A stretch of DNA of 64,000 bases from Archangiaceae bacterium (GTDB taxonomy: Bacteria > Myxococcota > Myxococcia > Myxococcales > Myxococcaceae), in the NCBI GenBank assembly GCA_016714225.1, contig JADJNS010000025.1, positions 1 through 64,000 of the forward strand, given 5' to 3'. The notes beneath the pieces are model-generated. The model searched no databases. It worked only from the letters and a program-made list of their open reading frames with translations, and was not told where the DNA came from. The position numbers and the translations under genes are program-made. Below are positions 34,037 through 41,817 of this stretch, piece by piece. Every line of letters begins with the position of its first letter. Within the stretch, counting starts at the first letter, position 1.

Positions 34037-36178
34037 ATGCTCGGACTCACCATGACCGTCTTGCTCGCCGCGCACAGCAGCGCCGAGATCTACCGCGACC
34101 TCAAGAAGCTGCAGGTGGTGGGCAGCGCGCTGTACGTCGCCGCGCACCCCGACGACGAGAACACCCGCCTGCTCGCCACCCTCGCGAACGAGACGAAGGT
34201 GCGCACCGCGTACCTCGCGTTCACCCGCGGCGAGGGCGGGCAGAACCTCATCGGCACCGAGCTGGGGCCGCTGCTGGGCGTCATTCGCACCCAAGAGCTG
34301 CTGGCCGCGCGGCGCATCGACGGGGCGGAGCAGTACTTCACCCGCGCCGCCGACTTCGGCTACTCGAAGAGCGTCGACGAGACGCTGCAGCGGTGGGACC
34401 ACGACGGCGTGCTGAGCGACGCGGTGAAGGTGATTCGCGAGCTCGAGCCCGACGTCATCATCACCCGCTTCCCCCTCGAGGCGGGAGACACCCACGGCCA
34501 CCACACCGCGTCGGCGCGGCTGGCGCTCGAGGCGTTCAAGGCGGCAGCCGACCCGGCCTTTCACCCCGAGGTGGGCAAGCCCTGGCAGGCCCGACGCATC
34601 TACTGGAACGCGTGGTCCCCCGACCCCAACGCGAAGCTCGACCTGAGCAAGGCGATTCAGATGGACTCGAGCCCCTACAGCCCGCTGCTCGGCCTCACCT
34701 ACGGAGAGCTGGCCGCGTTGAGCCGCAGCCAGCACAAGAGCCAGGGCTTCGGAGCCGCGCCCAGCCACGGCGCGAACGTCGAGCAGTTCATTCTGCTCGG
34801 CGGAGACCCGGGCAAGACCCTGTTCGACGGCGTCGACTTGAGCTGGAAGCGGGTGCCCGGCAGCGCGGCGGTCTCGGCGCTGCTCGACCAGGCGGTGCGC
34901 GAGTTCAAGGTCGACCGGCCCTCGGCGTCGGTGCCGGTGCTGCTCAAGGCGCTCGCGGCGATGAAGAAGCTCGACCAGCCGTACAAGCAGCAGCAGCTGG
35001 TCGATGTCATCGCCGACTGCGCCGGGCTGTTCGCCGAGGCGGCCGCGTCGGCGCACACCGTGGTCGAGGGCGCGCCGCTCGACGTGACGCTCACGTACCT
35101 GAACCGCAGCGACGCGAAGCTGAAGCTCGAGCACGTCGCGCTGCCCGACGGTCAGACGGTGCAGCCGGGCAAGGCGAGCCTCAAGGCCGGCGGGCCGCTG
35201 TGGGCCGACTTCGTGCTCGGCGAGTTCACCGTGCGGCGCGAGGTGCAGTTCAAGTGGGTCGACCCGACGGTGGGCGAGCGGTTCCGGCCGGTGGCGGTGG
35301 TGCCCGAGAAGACGCTCAAGCCCGACACCACGCTGCTGGTGTTCGTCGACGACAAGCCCAAGGCGCTGAAGGTGGTGACCACCGACCAGGCCACCGGCAA
35401 GAGTACCGAGGTGGTGCAGCAGGTGAAGCCGTCGAGCTCGACGCTGAGCCTGGGCGGGCAGACGCTGACCCGCATCGAGTACCCGCACATACCCATTCAG
35501 ACGCTGCTCAAGCCGGCCGAGGTGAGGCTGGTGCGGTTCGACCTGCAGCGCGGCAAGGTGCAGAAGGTCGGCTACGTGATGGGCGCGGGCGACGACGTGC
35601 CCCAGGCGCTGCGCCAGGTCGGCTACGAGGTGACGCTGCTCGACGACGAGACGCTGCGGGCGAAGCCGCTCGAGGGCTACGACGCGATCGTGTTCGGCAT
35701 TCGCGCGTTCAACACCAACCCGCGCCTGCCGCAGTTTCGCGAGCGGGTGCTGAAGTACGTCGAGGGCGGGGGCACGGTGCTGGTGCAGTACAACACCAAG
35801 AACCGGGTCTCTGACGTGCCGGCCGAGCTCGGGCCGTACCCGTTCGAGTTGAGCCACGACCGCGTCACCGACGAGACGGCCGAGGTGAAGCTCGACGCGA
35901 ACCCGGTCTTCGCCCGGCCCAACGCCATCACCGCGAGAGACTTCGAGGGCTGGGTGCAGGAGCGCGGGCTGTACTTCGCCAGCAAGTGGGACGAGAAGTA
36001 CGTCACCCCGATGTCGATGGCCGACCCCAACGAGCAGCCGAGCCGGGGTGGTCTGCTGATCGGCAAGCACGGCAAGGGCACGTTCATCTACACCGGGCTG
36101 GCGTTCTTCCGTCAGCTGCCGGCCGGGGTGCCCGGCGCGTACCGCCTCTTCGCGAACCTGCTGGCACATGGGCGCTGA
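34037..36178 (+). CDS. Large exported PIG-L family deacetylase
   Basis: 713 residues. N-terminal signal-like segment (MLGLTMTVLLAAHSSA), then a PIG-L/LmbE zinc deacetylase domain (about 30-270) with AHPDDE, TRGEGGQN, ITRFPLEAGDTHGHHTAS (second zinc His cluster). The remaining 440 residues hold beta-rich segments and a region like a glutamine-amidotransferase/ThuA fold (VFGIRAFNTNPRLPQF, GGGTVLVQYNT). PIG-L enzymes remove N-acetyl from GlcNAc-containing thiol conjugates; BshB and MshB are relatives but are small and cytosolic. Export and size make this unlikely to be BshB itself. Context suggests handling of GlcNAc-malate or bacillithiol conjugates outside the cytoplasm (inference). Confidence 0.85.
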   Translation: MLGLTMTVLLAAHSSAEIYRDLKKLQVVGSALYVAAHPDDENTRLLATLANETKVRTAYLAFTRGEGGQNLIGTELGPLLGVIRTQELLAARRIDGAEQYFTRAADFGYSKSVDETLQRWDHDGVLSDAVKVIRELEPDVIITRFPLEAGDTHGHHTASARLALEAFKAAADPAFHPEVGKPWQARRIYWNAWSPDPNAKLDLSKAIQMDSSPYSPLLGLTYGELAALSRSQHKSQGFGAAPSHGANVEQFILLGGDPGKTLFDGVDLSWKRVPGSAAVSALLDQAVREFKVDRPSASVPVLLKALAAMKKLDQPYKQQQLVDVIADCAGLFAEAAASAHTVVEGAPLDVTLTYLNRSDAKLKLEHVALPDGQTVQPGKASLKAGGPLWADFVLGEFTVRREVQFKWVDPTVGERFRPVAVVPEKTLKPDTTLLVFVDDKPKALKVVTTDQATGKSTEVVQQVKPSSSTLSLGGQTLTRIEYPHIPIQTLLKPAEVRLVRFDLQRGKVQKVGYVMGAGDDVPQALRQVGYEVTLLDDETLRAKPLEGYDAIVFGIRAFNTNPRLPQFRERVLKYVEGGGTVLVQYNTKNRVSDVPAELGPYPFELSHDRVTDETAEVKLDANPVFARPNAITARDFEGWVQERGLYFASKWDEKYVTPMSMADPNEQPSRGGLLIGKHGKGTFIYTGLAFFRQLPAGVPGAYRLFANLLAHGR

Positions 36179-36275
36179 AGACGAAGGGCAGTGGGGGCTC
36201 TGGTACGCGGGCGCGCTGGCGTGGCTGGTGGTGTGCGTGATCGGTCTGACCGCGCTCTCGGTGGCGAGCTGGTGA
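36168..36275 (+). CDS. 35-aa single-pass membrane peptide, possible symporter accessory
   Basis: ATG 36168 lies inside the last codons of the PIG-L gene in another frame and the TGA at 36273-36275 is 7 bases before the symporter start. The sequence is MGAEDEGQWGLWYAGALA and then one hydrophobic helix ending SVASW. Short single-helix peptides immediately before sodium:solute symporters are known as small accessory subunits in other bacteria; this one fits by position and layout only. Confidence 0.55.
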   Translation: MGAEDEGQWGLWYAGALAWLVVCVIGLTALSVASW

Positions 36276-36282
36276 GGCTCGA

Positions 36283-37931
36283 GTGAGCGGCCTCGACTGG
36301 CTGGTGCTCGGCGGCACGCTGGCGGCGATCGTCGGCTACGGCACCTACCAGACGCGAGGCATCAAGCACGTCGGCACCTACCTGCGCGGCGGGCAAGAGA
36401 GCCGCTGGTACACCGTGGGCCTGTCGATCATGGCCACCCAGGCCAGCGCCATCACCTTCCTCTCGACGCCGGGGCAGGGCTTCGAAGAGGGCCTGGGCTT
36501 CGTGCAGTTCTACTTCGGGGTGCCTCTGGCGATGGTGATTCTGTGCGCCACCATCGTGCCGCTCTACTACCGCACCAAGGTACTGACCGCGTACGAGTAC
36601 CTCGAGCAGCGCTTCGACCTGAAGACGCGGCAGCTCACCGCCGCCATCTTCCTGCTGCAGCGCGGGCTCGGCACCGGGGTGTCGATCTACGCGCCGGCGA
36701 TCATCTTGAGCGCGGTGCTGGGCTGGCCGCTGTTGCTCACCACCGTGGCCATCGGCGTGGTGGTAATCGTCTACACGGTGAGCGGCGGCGCGAAGGCGGT
36801 GAACCAGACCCAGCAGCTGCAGATGGCGGTGATGCTCGCCGGCATGGCGCTGGCGGTGGTGGTCATCGTGCGGCAGCTGCCGGTGTCGCTGCCCGACGCG
36901 CTGCGCGTGGCGGGCGTGCTGGGCAAGCTGAAGGCGGTCGACTACTCGGCGCGGCTCGACACCCGCTACACGTTCTGGAGCGGCATCACCGGCGGCACCT
37001 TCGTGGCGCTGGCGTACTTCGGCACCGATCAGTCACAGGTGCAGCGGTACCTCTCGGGCGAGTCGCTCAAGCAGGCGCGGTTGGGCATGCTGATGAACGC
37101 GCTGCTCAAGGTTCCGATGCAGCTGATGATCTTGAGCGTCGGCGTGTTCGTGTTCGTGTTCTTCCAGTTCACCCCTTCGCCGGTGTTCTTCAACCAGCCG
37201 GCGCTCGAGAAGGCGCGACCGGCCATCGCTCCGCTCGAAGAGCAGCACCTGCAGCTGTTCACCGAGAAGCGGGCGCTGATCGAGCGGTTTCAGCACGGCG
37301 AGGCGGTGGGGCAAGAGCTGCAGGCGGTCGAGGCCAGAGACCGCCTCGTGCGGCCGAGGCGCGCAAGGCGGTGCAGCAGGCCGACCCGCTCGCGAACACC
37401 AAAGACGCCGACTACGTCTTTCTGTCGTTCGTGATGCAGCGGTTTCCGTCGGGGTTGATCGGGCTGCTGCTGGCGGTGATTCTGTGCGCGGCGATGTCGG
37501 CGACCGCGAGCGCGATGAGCGCGCTGGCGGCCACCACCATGGTCGACTTCTACAAGCGCAGCGTGAACCCGGCGGTCGACAACGACCGCGCGCTGCGGCT
37601 GTCGAGGCTGTTCACCGCGGGGTGGGGTGTCATCGCGATCGCGTTCGCAATCTTCGCCAGCCGGTTGGACAACCTGATTCAGGCCGTCAACATTCTCGGG
37701 TCGATCTTCTACGGGCCGATGCTGGGCGTGTTCCTGGTGGGGTTCTTCATCAAGCGCATCGGCGGCACCGCGGTGTTCTGGTCGGCGCTCGCCGCGCAGG
37801 CGCTGGTCATCGCGGTGTTCGCGGCCAGCGACATCGGGTTCCTCTGGTACAACGTCATCGGCTGCAGCGCGGTGGTGTTCGGCGCGCTCGCCCTGCAGCC
37901 GCTGGTGGGCACCCCCCGCTCTTCGGGGTGA
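36283..37931 (+). pseudogene. Sodium:solute symporter (SSS family), frameshifted
   Basis: An SSS-family secondary transporter with about 13 helices. From GTG 36283 to about 37340 it reads well (LSIMATQASAITFLSTPGQGF, TAYEYLEQRFDLKTRQL, QTQQLQMAVMLAGM, YFGTDQSQVQRYLSG). Between 37340 and 37365, in a polar loop with many Glu/Arg, the frame moves; the rest (AAEARKAVQQADPLANTKDA, VILCAAMSATASAMSALA, VNILGSIFYGPMLGVFLVGF) runs in the next frame to TGA 37931. The intact protein would be about 549 residues. It ends the bshA/PIG-L/peptide gene row; the substrate is unknown. Confidence 0.8.
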
Positions 37932-37951
37932 GCGACGTGCGCTTTTGAGTG

Positions 37952-37965
37952 GGGCGTGAACGCCC
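37952..37965. terminator. Short hairpin between convergent genes
   Basis: GGGCG-TGAA-CGCCC between the symporter stop (37931) and the thiolase stop (37970). Five pairs with a four-base loop and no T tract; weak. Confidence 0.25.
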
Positions 37966-37969
37966 GGGC

Positions 37970-39100
37970 TCAGCTCGCCTGCAGCACGCTGATCGCGCAC
38001 ATCGCTTCGTCGAAGCCGATGATGCCGCCGGCGTTGTGGGCCAGCGCGGTCTTCGCCTCGCCGGCGCGCAGCCGCGCGGTCAGCTCGGTCACCTGCGCGA
38101 GGCCGGTGGCGGCGAGTGGGTGGCCGCGCGCGATGAGGCCGCCGCTGGGGTTCACCGCCTTCACGTGCCCGAGCTCGAGCGCTTCGACCGCCGCGATCTC
38201 GGCGAACGCCGTCGCGTCGTGCACCTCGGCGAGCTCGACCTTCGATGGCTCTACCTTCGCGCGCTTCGCGGCGTGCACCGCCACCGGCGTCTCTTCGGGC
38301 CGCCACCGCGCCCCGTTGGCCAGGCCCATCGACGCGAGGCGCACCGCGCCCTTCTTCGACGTGAGCAGCACCGCCGCCGCGCCGTCGGCCATCGGAGCGC
38401 ACATGGCCCGGGTGAACGGCGCGAGCACCGGCTTGTCGGCCAGCACCTGCTCGGCGGTGAGCGCCTTCTGCTGCAGCGCCTTGGGGTTCTTCGCCCCCGC
38501 GGTGTGGTTCTTCGCCGCCACCTCGGCGAGCTGCGCCTGCGTGGTGCCGTGCTTCTTCATGTGCCACAGCGCCTCGAGCGCGGCGATGTCGAGAATGGTG
38601 ATGCGCTGGGGTATCGGCTCGAACGCGGCGCCGATCTCCCGGGCCAGACCGGCGTAGAGCTCACGCCACAGCTGGGGCTGCAGCTGGTCGATGCCCTGCT
38701 CGAACAGCTCGAGCACCTTCTGCGGAGCGGCGGGCATCATCAGCTTCTCGACCCCGATGGCCAGCGCCACGTCGGCGAGGCCGCTCGCCACCGCCGCGTA
38801 CGCGCCGTGCAGCGCCACGCCGCCGGTCGCGCAGCCCGCCTCGACGTTCACGATCGCCGCGGTGGGGTTGAGCCGCTGCTCGCGCACCAGCGGCAGCAGC
38901 ACCGCCTGCCCGCGGATGTTCGCCTGCCCGAACGCGTGTAGCGCACAGCTGCCGAACCAGACGCCGTCGATGGCTCCACCGTCGACCCTCGCGTCGGCGA
39001 GCACGCCGTCGAGCGCCTCGCGCGCCAGCTGCTGGTGGGTGACCTCGGGGTATCGCCCGAAGCGGGTGGTGAAGGCTCCGGCTACGTAGACGTCGCGCAT
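37970..39100 (-). CDS. Thiolase family protein (SCP-x-like)
   Basis: 376 residues. Thiolases make or cleave 3-ketoacyl-CoA. The nucleophile is Cys90 in NVEAGCATGG, followed by EVHDATAFAEI and SGGLIARGHPLAATG with the catalytic His. The last motif reads AHNAGGIIG, with Asn where classic thiolases have the second Cys; this is common in SCP-x/lipid-transfer-type thiolases, which favour cleavage of modified chains. No acyl-CoA dehydrogenase or hydratase adjoins it. Starts MRDVYVAGAFTTRFGR at ATG 39100. Confidence 0.85.
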   Translation of the reverse strand: MRDVYVAGAFTTRFGRYPEVTHQQLAREALDGVLADARVDGGAIDGVWFGSCALHAFGQANIRGQAVLLPLVREQRLNPTAAIVNVEAGCATGGVALHGAYAAVASGLADVALAIGVEKLMMPAAPQKVLELFEQGIDQLQPQLWRELYAGLAREIGAAFEPIPQRITILDIAALEALWHMKKHGTTQAQLAEVAAKNHTAGAKNPKALQQKALTAEQVLADKPVLAPFTRAMCAPMADGAAAVLLTSKKGAVRLASMGLANGARWRPEETPVAVHAAKRAKVEPSKVELAEVHDATAFAEIAAVEALELGHVKAVNPSGGLIARGHPLAATGLAQVTELTARLRAGEAKTALAHNAGGIIGFDEAMCAISVLQAS

Positions 39101-39212
39101 GCCTCACGCTCTAGCAGAGCTCACTCCAGCGAGGAGCAGGCCGGCCGCCATTGAACCTGTGTTCGGGAGCCCAGGGCTTGGGGGGCCCACGCCCCGGAAG
39201 TTCATGATTGCT

Positions 39213-39295
39213 GGACTCCGGATTCCAGATTCCGGCCTCGTCATTTCGCGCCCTTGAAAGCGGAACTCGGAACCCTACAAGTTTCCATCTTCCGC
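39213..39295. repeat. Interspersed repeat family R2, copy 2
   Basis: 83 bases, starting GGACTCCGGATTCCAGATTC, matching copy 1 at 32706-32788 without gaps and in the same orientation. Here the hairpin arms are degenerate. It lies in the 246-base gap between the thiolase start and the biotin carrier stop; I see nothing else in that gap. Confidence 0.75.
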
Positions 39296-39346
39296 GCCCG
39301 GGCCCCCCACGCCTGGCGGGCCCGCTCGGCCGTCGCAGACGTACCG

Positions 39347-39865
39347 CTACTCGATGACCACCAGCTTCGCGCCGTTCTCGACGGCGGTGCCCTCGACGGC
39401 GGTCACTTCGGTGACCTTGCCGGCCTTGGGCGCCTTGAGCTCGTTCTCCATCTTCATCGCCTCGACGACCACGATGCCCTGGCCTTCTTTCACCTCGTCG
39501 CCGACCTTCACCAGCACCTTCACCACCTTGCCGGGCATCGGCGCGGTGACGGTCTGCTTGCCCTCGACGCTGAAGCCGGCGGTGGCGGCGCGCATGCGCA
39601 GCTTGCGCTCGTCGGCGATGTCGACGCGGGTGACCTGGCCCTTCACCAGCACCTTCACCTCGTCCTGGTTCTCTTCGAACTCCACCGCGTACGAGTGGCC
39701 GTCGAGAATCAACGACACGGCACCGTGCGGCAGCACCAGCGACTCGAGCTCGTGCTTCACGCCGTCGAGGGTCACCGCGTAGCGCGATTCGCCCAGCGGC
39801 GTGACGTCGATGGCCTTGGGCTCTTCGCCCTTCCTGGTGCTGGCGAACCAGCGCGTGGTCTTCAT
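39347..39865 (-). CDS. Biotin carrier protein of an acyl-CoA carboxylase
   Basis: 172 residues. The C-terminal biotinyl domain (about 103-172) carries EAMKMEN with Lys138 as the biotinylated residue and the family's VTAPMPGKVV strand. The N-terminal 95 residues (ESRYAVTLDGVKHELESL, HSYAVEFEE) resemble the domain that links carboxylase and carrier in acyl-CoA carboxylase alpha chains. It swings carboxybiotin between subunits. ATG overlaps the biotin carboxylase stop (ATGA). The carboxyltransferase (beta) gene is not in the window. Confidence 0.92.
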   Translation of the reverse strand: MKTTRWFASTRKGEEPKAIDVTPLGESRYAVTLDGVKHELESLVLPHGAVSLILDGHSYAVEFEENQDEVKVLVKGQVTRVDIADERKLRMRAATAGFSVEGKQTVTAPMPGKVVKVLVKVGDEVKEGQGIVVVEAMKMENELKAPKAGKVTEVTAVEGTAVENGAKLVVIE

Positions 39866-41361
39866 CGCCGTCTCCCGTGCCGCCACATCGAGCCGCTCGC
39901 GCCGCTCGCCGCCGACGCAATCTTCGTCGCCGCCTTCTCTTGCTGCTGCTGCGCCCATACCGCGGCGGCCAGCATCGCCACTTCGGTGAGCTTCGCGTCG
40001 TCTTTGCCGAGCAGCTGCTCGTGTGCCCGCGCCAGGAAGCCGGTGTCGTAGTCGCCCTTCACGAAGTCGGGGTGACGCAGAATCGCGGTCAGGTAGCGCA
40101 GGTTGGTGGTGATGCCCTTGACCACGTACTCCGAGAGCGCGCGCTCGAGCCGCGCGATGGCCTGCTCGCGGGTGGGCGCCCACACCGACAGCTTCGAGAT
40201 CATCGGGTCGTAGAAGCGCGGCACCTCGTAGCCCGCGAACACGCCCGAGTCGTCGCGCACGTTCGGCCCACCCGGCACCCGCAGGTATTGAATGCGCCCC
40301 GGCGAGGGCATGAAGTTCTGCGCCGGGTCTTCGGCGTACACCCGCGCCTCGATGCTGTGCCCGCGCGGAGCCAGCGGCTCGAGAAACGGCAGCTTCCCGC
40401 CCTGGGCGACGTCGAGCTGCCAGCGCACCAGGTCGAGGCCGGTCACCCACTCGGTCACCGGGTGCTCGACCTGCAGCCGGGTGTTCATCTCGAGGAAGTA
40501 GAATGACCGCGTCGAGTCGACCAGGAACTCGACCGTGCCCGCGCCCACGTACCCCACCGACTTCGCCGCGCGCACCGCGACCTCGCCCATCTTGGCGCGC
40601 AGCTCGGGGTTGAGAATCGGAGACGGCGTCTCTTCGATGACCTTCTGGTGGCGCCGCTGCGCGCTGCACTCGCGCTCGTTCAAGTGAATGCAGTTGCCCG
40701 AGGAGTCGGCGAAGACCTGAATCTCGACGTGGTGCGGCTGGTCGAGGTACTTCTCGAGGTACACGGCGTCGTTGCCGAAGCTCGACATCGCCTCGCTCTT
40801 CGCCGCGCGCCACGCCGACTCGAAGTCGGCCATCTTCTCGACCCGGCGCATGCCCTTGCCGCCGCCGCCGCCCGCCGCCTTGAGCATGACGGGGAACCCG
40901 ACCTTCTCGGCGAACGCGCGCGCCTCGTCGATGGTCTTGAAGGGCTCGGTCGCGCCGGGCACCACCGGCACCCCGGCCTTCACCATGTGCGAGCGGGCGC
41001 GGGTCTTCTCGCCCATCGAGTCCATCGCCGACGCCGGCGGCCCCACGAACGCGATGCCGGCCGCGTCGCACGCGCGCACGAACGAGGCGTTCTCCGAGAG
41101 AAACCCGTAGCCGGGGTGAATCGCGTCGGCCCCCGACTTCTTCGCCGCGTCGAGAATCGCCTGCTGGTTGAGGTAGCTCTCGCGCGAGGGCGCGGGGCCC
41201 ACGCAGAACGCCTGGTCGGCCTGGCGCACGTGCAGCGCCGAGCGATCGGCTTCGGAGTACACCGCCACCGTCGAGAGGCCGAGCTCCCGGCAGGTGCGCA
41301 TCACGCGGATCGCGATTTCACCGCGGTTGGCCACCAGAATCTTCTTGAAGCGTGCGGGCAT
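39862..41361 (-). CDS. Biotin carboxylase subunit
   Basis: 499 residues. Uses ATP and bicarbonate to carboxylate biotin on the adjacent carrier. ATP-grasp landmarks: KILVANRGEIAIRVMRTC at the start, GYGFLSENASFVRAC, the Gly-rich loop KAAGGGGGKGMR, EIQVFADSSGNCIHLNERECSAQRRHQKVIEETPSP and the metal/active-site EMNTRLQVEHPVTE. Longer than AccC (about 450) by a C-terminal Gln/Ala/Gly tail that resembles a linker. A split propionyl/acetyl-CoA carboxylase alpha chain is likely; the acyl substrate cannot be set from sequence. Confidence 0.93.
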   Translation of the reverse strand: MPARFKKILVANRGEIAIRVMRTCRELGLSTVAVYSEADRSALHVRQADQAFCVGPAPSRESYLNQQAILDAAKKSGADAIHPGYGFLSENASFVRACDAAGIAFVGPPASAMDSMGEKTRARSHMVKAGVPVVPGATEPFKTIDEARAFAEKVGFPVMLKAAGGGGGKGMRRVEKMADFESAWRAAKSEAMSSFGNDAVYLEKYLDQPHHVEIQVFADSSGNCIHLNERECSAQRRHQKVIEETPSPILNPELRAKMGEVAVRAAKSVGYVGAGTVEFLVDSTRSFYFLEMNTRLQVEHPVTEWVTGLDLVRWQLDVAQGGKLPFLEPLAPRGHSIEARVYAEDPAQNFMPSPGRIQYLRVPGGPNVRDDSGVFAGYEVPRFYDPMISKLSVWAPTREQAIARLERALSEYVVKGITTNLRYLTAILRHPDFVKGDYDTGFLARAHEQLLGKDDAKLTEVAMLAAAVWAQQQQEKAATKIASAASGASGSMWRHGRRR

Positions 41362-41418
41362 CTTGCGTCGCGCTTAGTTCAAGCGCGCTCTTGCGACCAC
41401 CGTTATGAGGAATTGAGG

Positions 41419-41817
41419 ATGTTCGTGGCCAACATCATGAGCACGGCAATCATCACGGCCGGGCCCTGGCTCTCAGCCACGCGTCTGGTCGAGCTGCTGG
41501 TCGACGAGAACGTGGGCGCGATACCCATCGTCGATGATCAGCACCGCCCGATGGGCATCGTCACCCGCGCCGACGTGCTCGAAGAAGACGACTTTCGCAG
41601 CGATGCGCTCGAGCTCACCGCCGCCGAGCTGATGCGGCAGTCGCCCATCACCATCGAGCCGAACACCCTCATCGCCGACGCAGCCCGCATCATGGCCCGG
41701 CAGCGGGTGCACCACCTGCTGGTCATCGACGAGAGCGGCGTGCTGGTGGGCGTGGTGTCTTCGTTCGACGTGGTGCGCTGGGTCGCCGACGCCCAGCTGC
41801 TGCACCTTCACGGTTGA
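41419..41817 (+). CDS. CBS-domain pair protein
   Basis: 132 residues, just two CBS motifs (about 6-55 and 70-125): NVGAIPIVDDQHRPMGIVTRADVLEED and RVHHLLVIDESGVLVGVVSSFDVVRW. CBS pairs bind adenine nucleotides and act as energy or ligand sensors; as a stand-alone protein it must work through a partner not identifiable here. ATG 41419 follows GAGG. Its 3' end overlaps the convergent membrane-enzyme gene by 10 bases. Confidence 0.88.
   Translation: MFVANIMSTAIITAGPWLSATRLVELLVDENVGAIPIVDDQHRPMGIVTRADVLEEDDFRSDALELTAAELMRQSPITIEPNTLIADAARIMARQRVHHLLVIDESGVLVGVVSSFDVVRWVADAQLLHLHG

Noticed and set aside
32777..36169. Open frame of over 1100 codons on the minus strand across bshA and the PIG-L gene
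   Set aside because: A shadow of two well-supported plus-strand genes; composition is Arg/His/Leu-rich and no family is recognisable.
34037..36178. Naming the PIG-L gene bshB
   Set aside because: It is about three times the size of BshB and has an export signal; only the deacetylase domain is shared.
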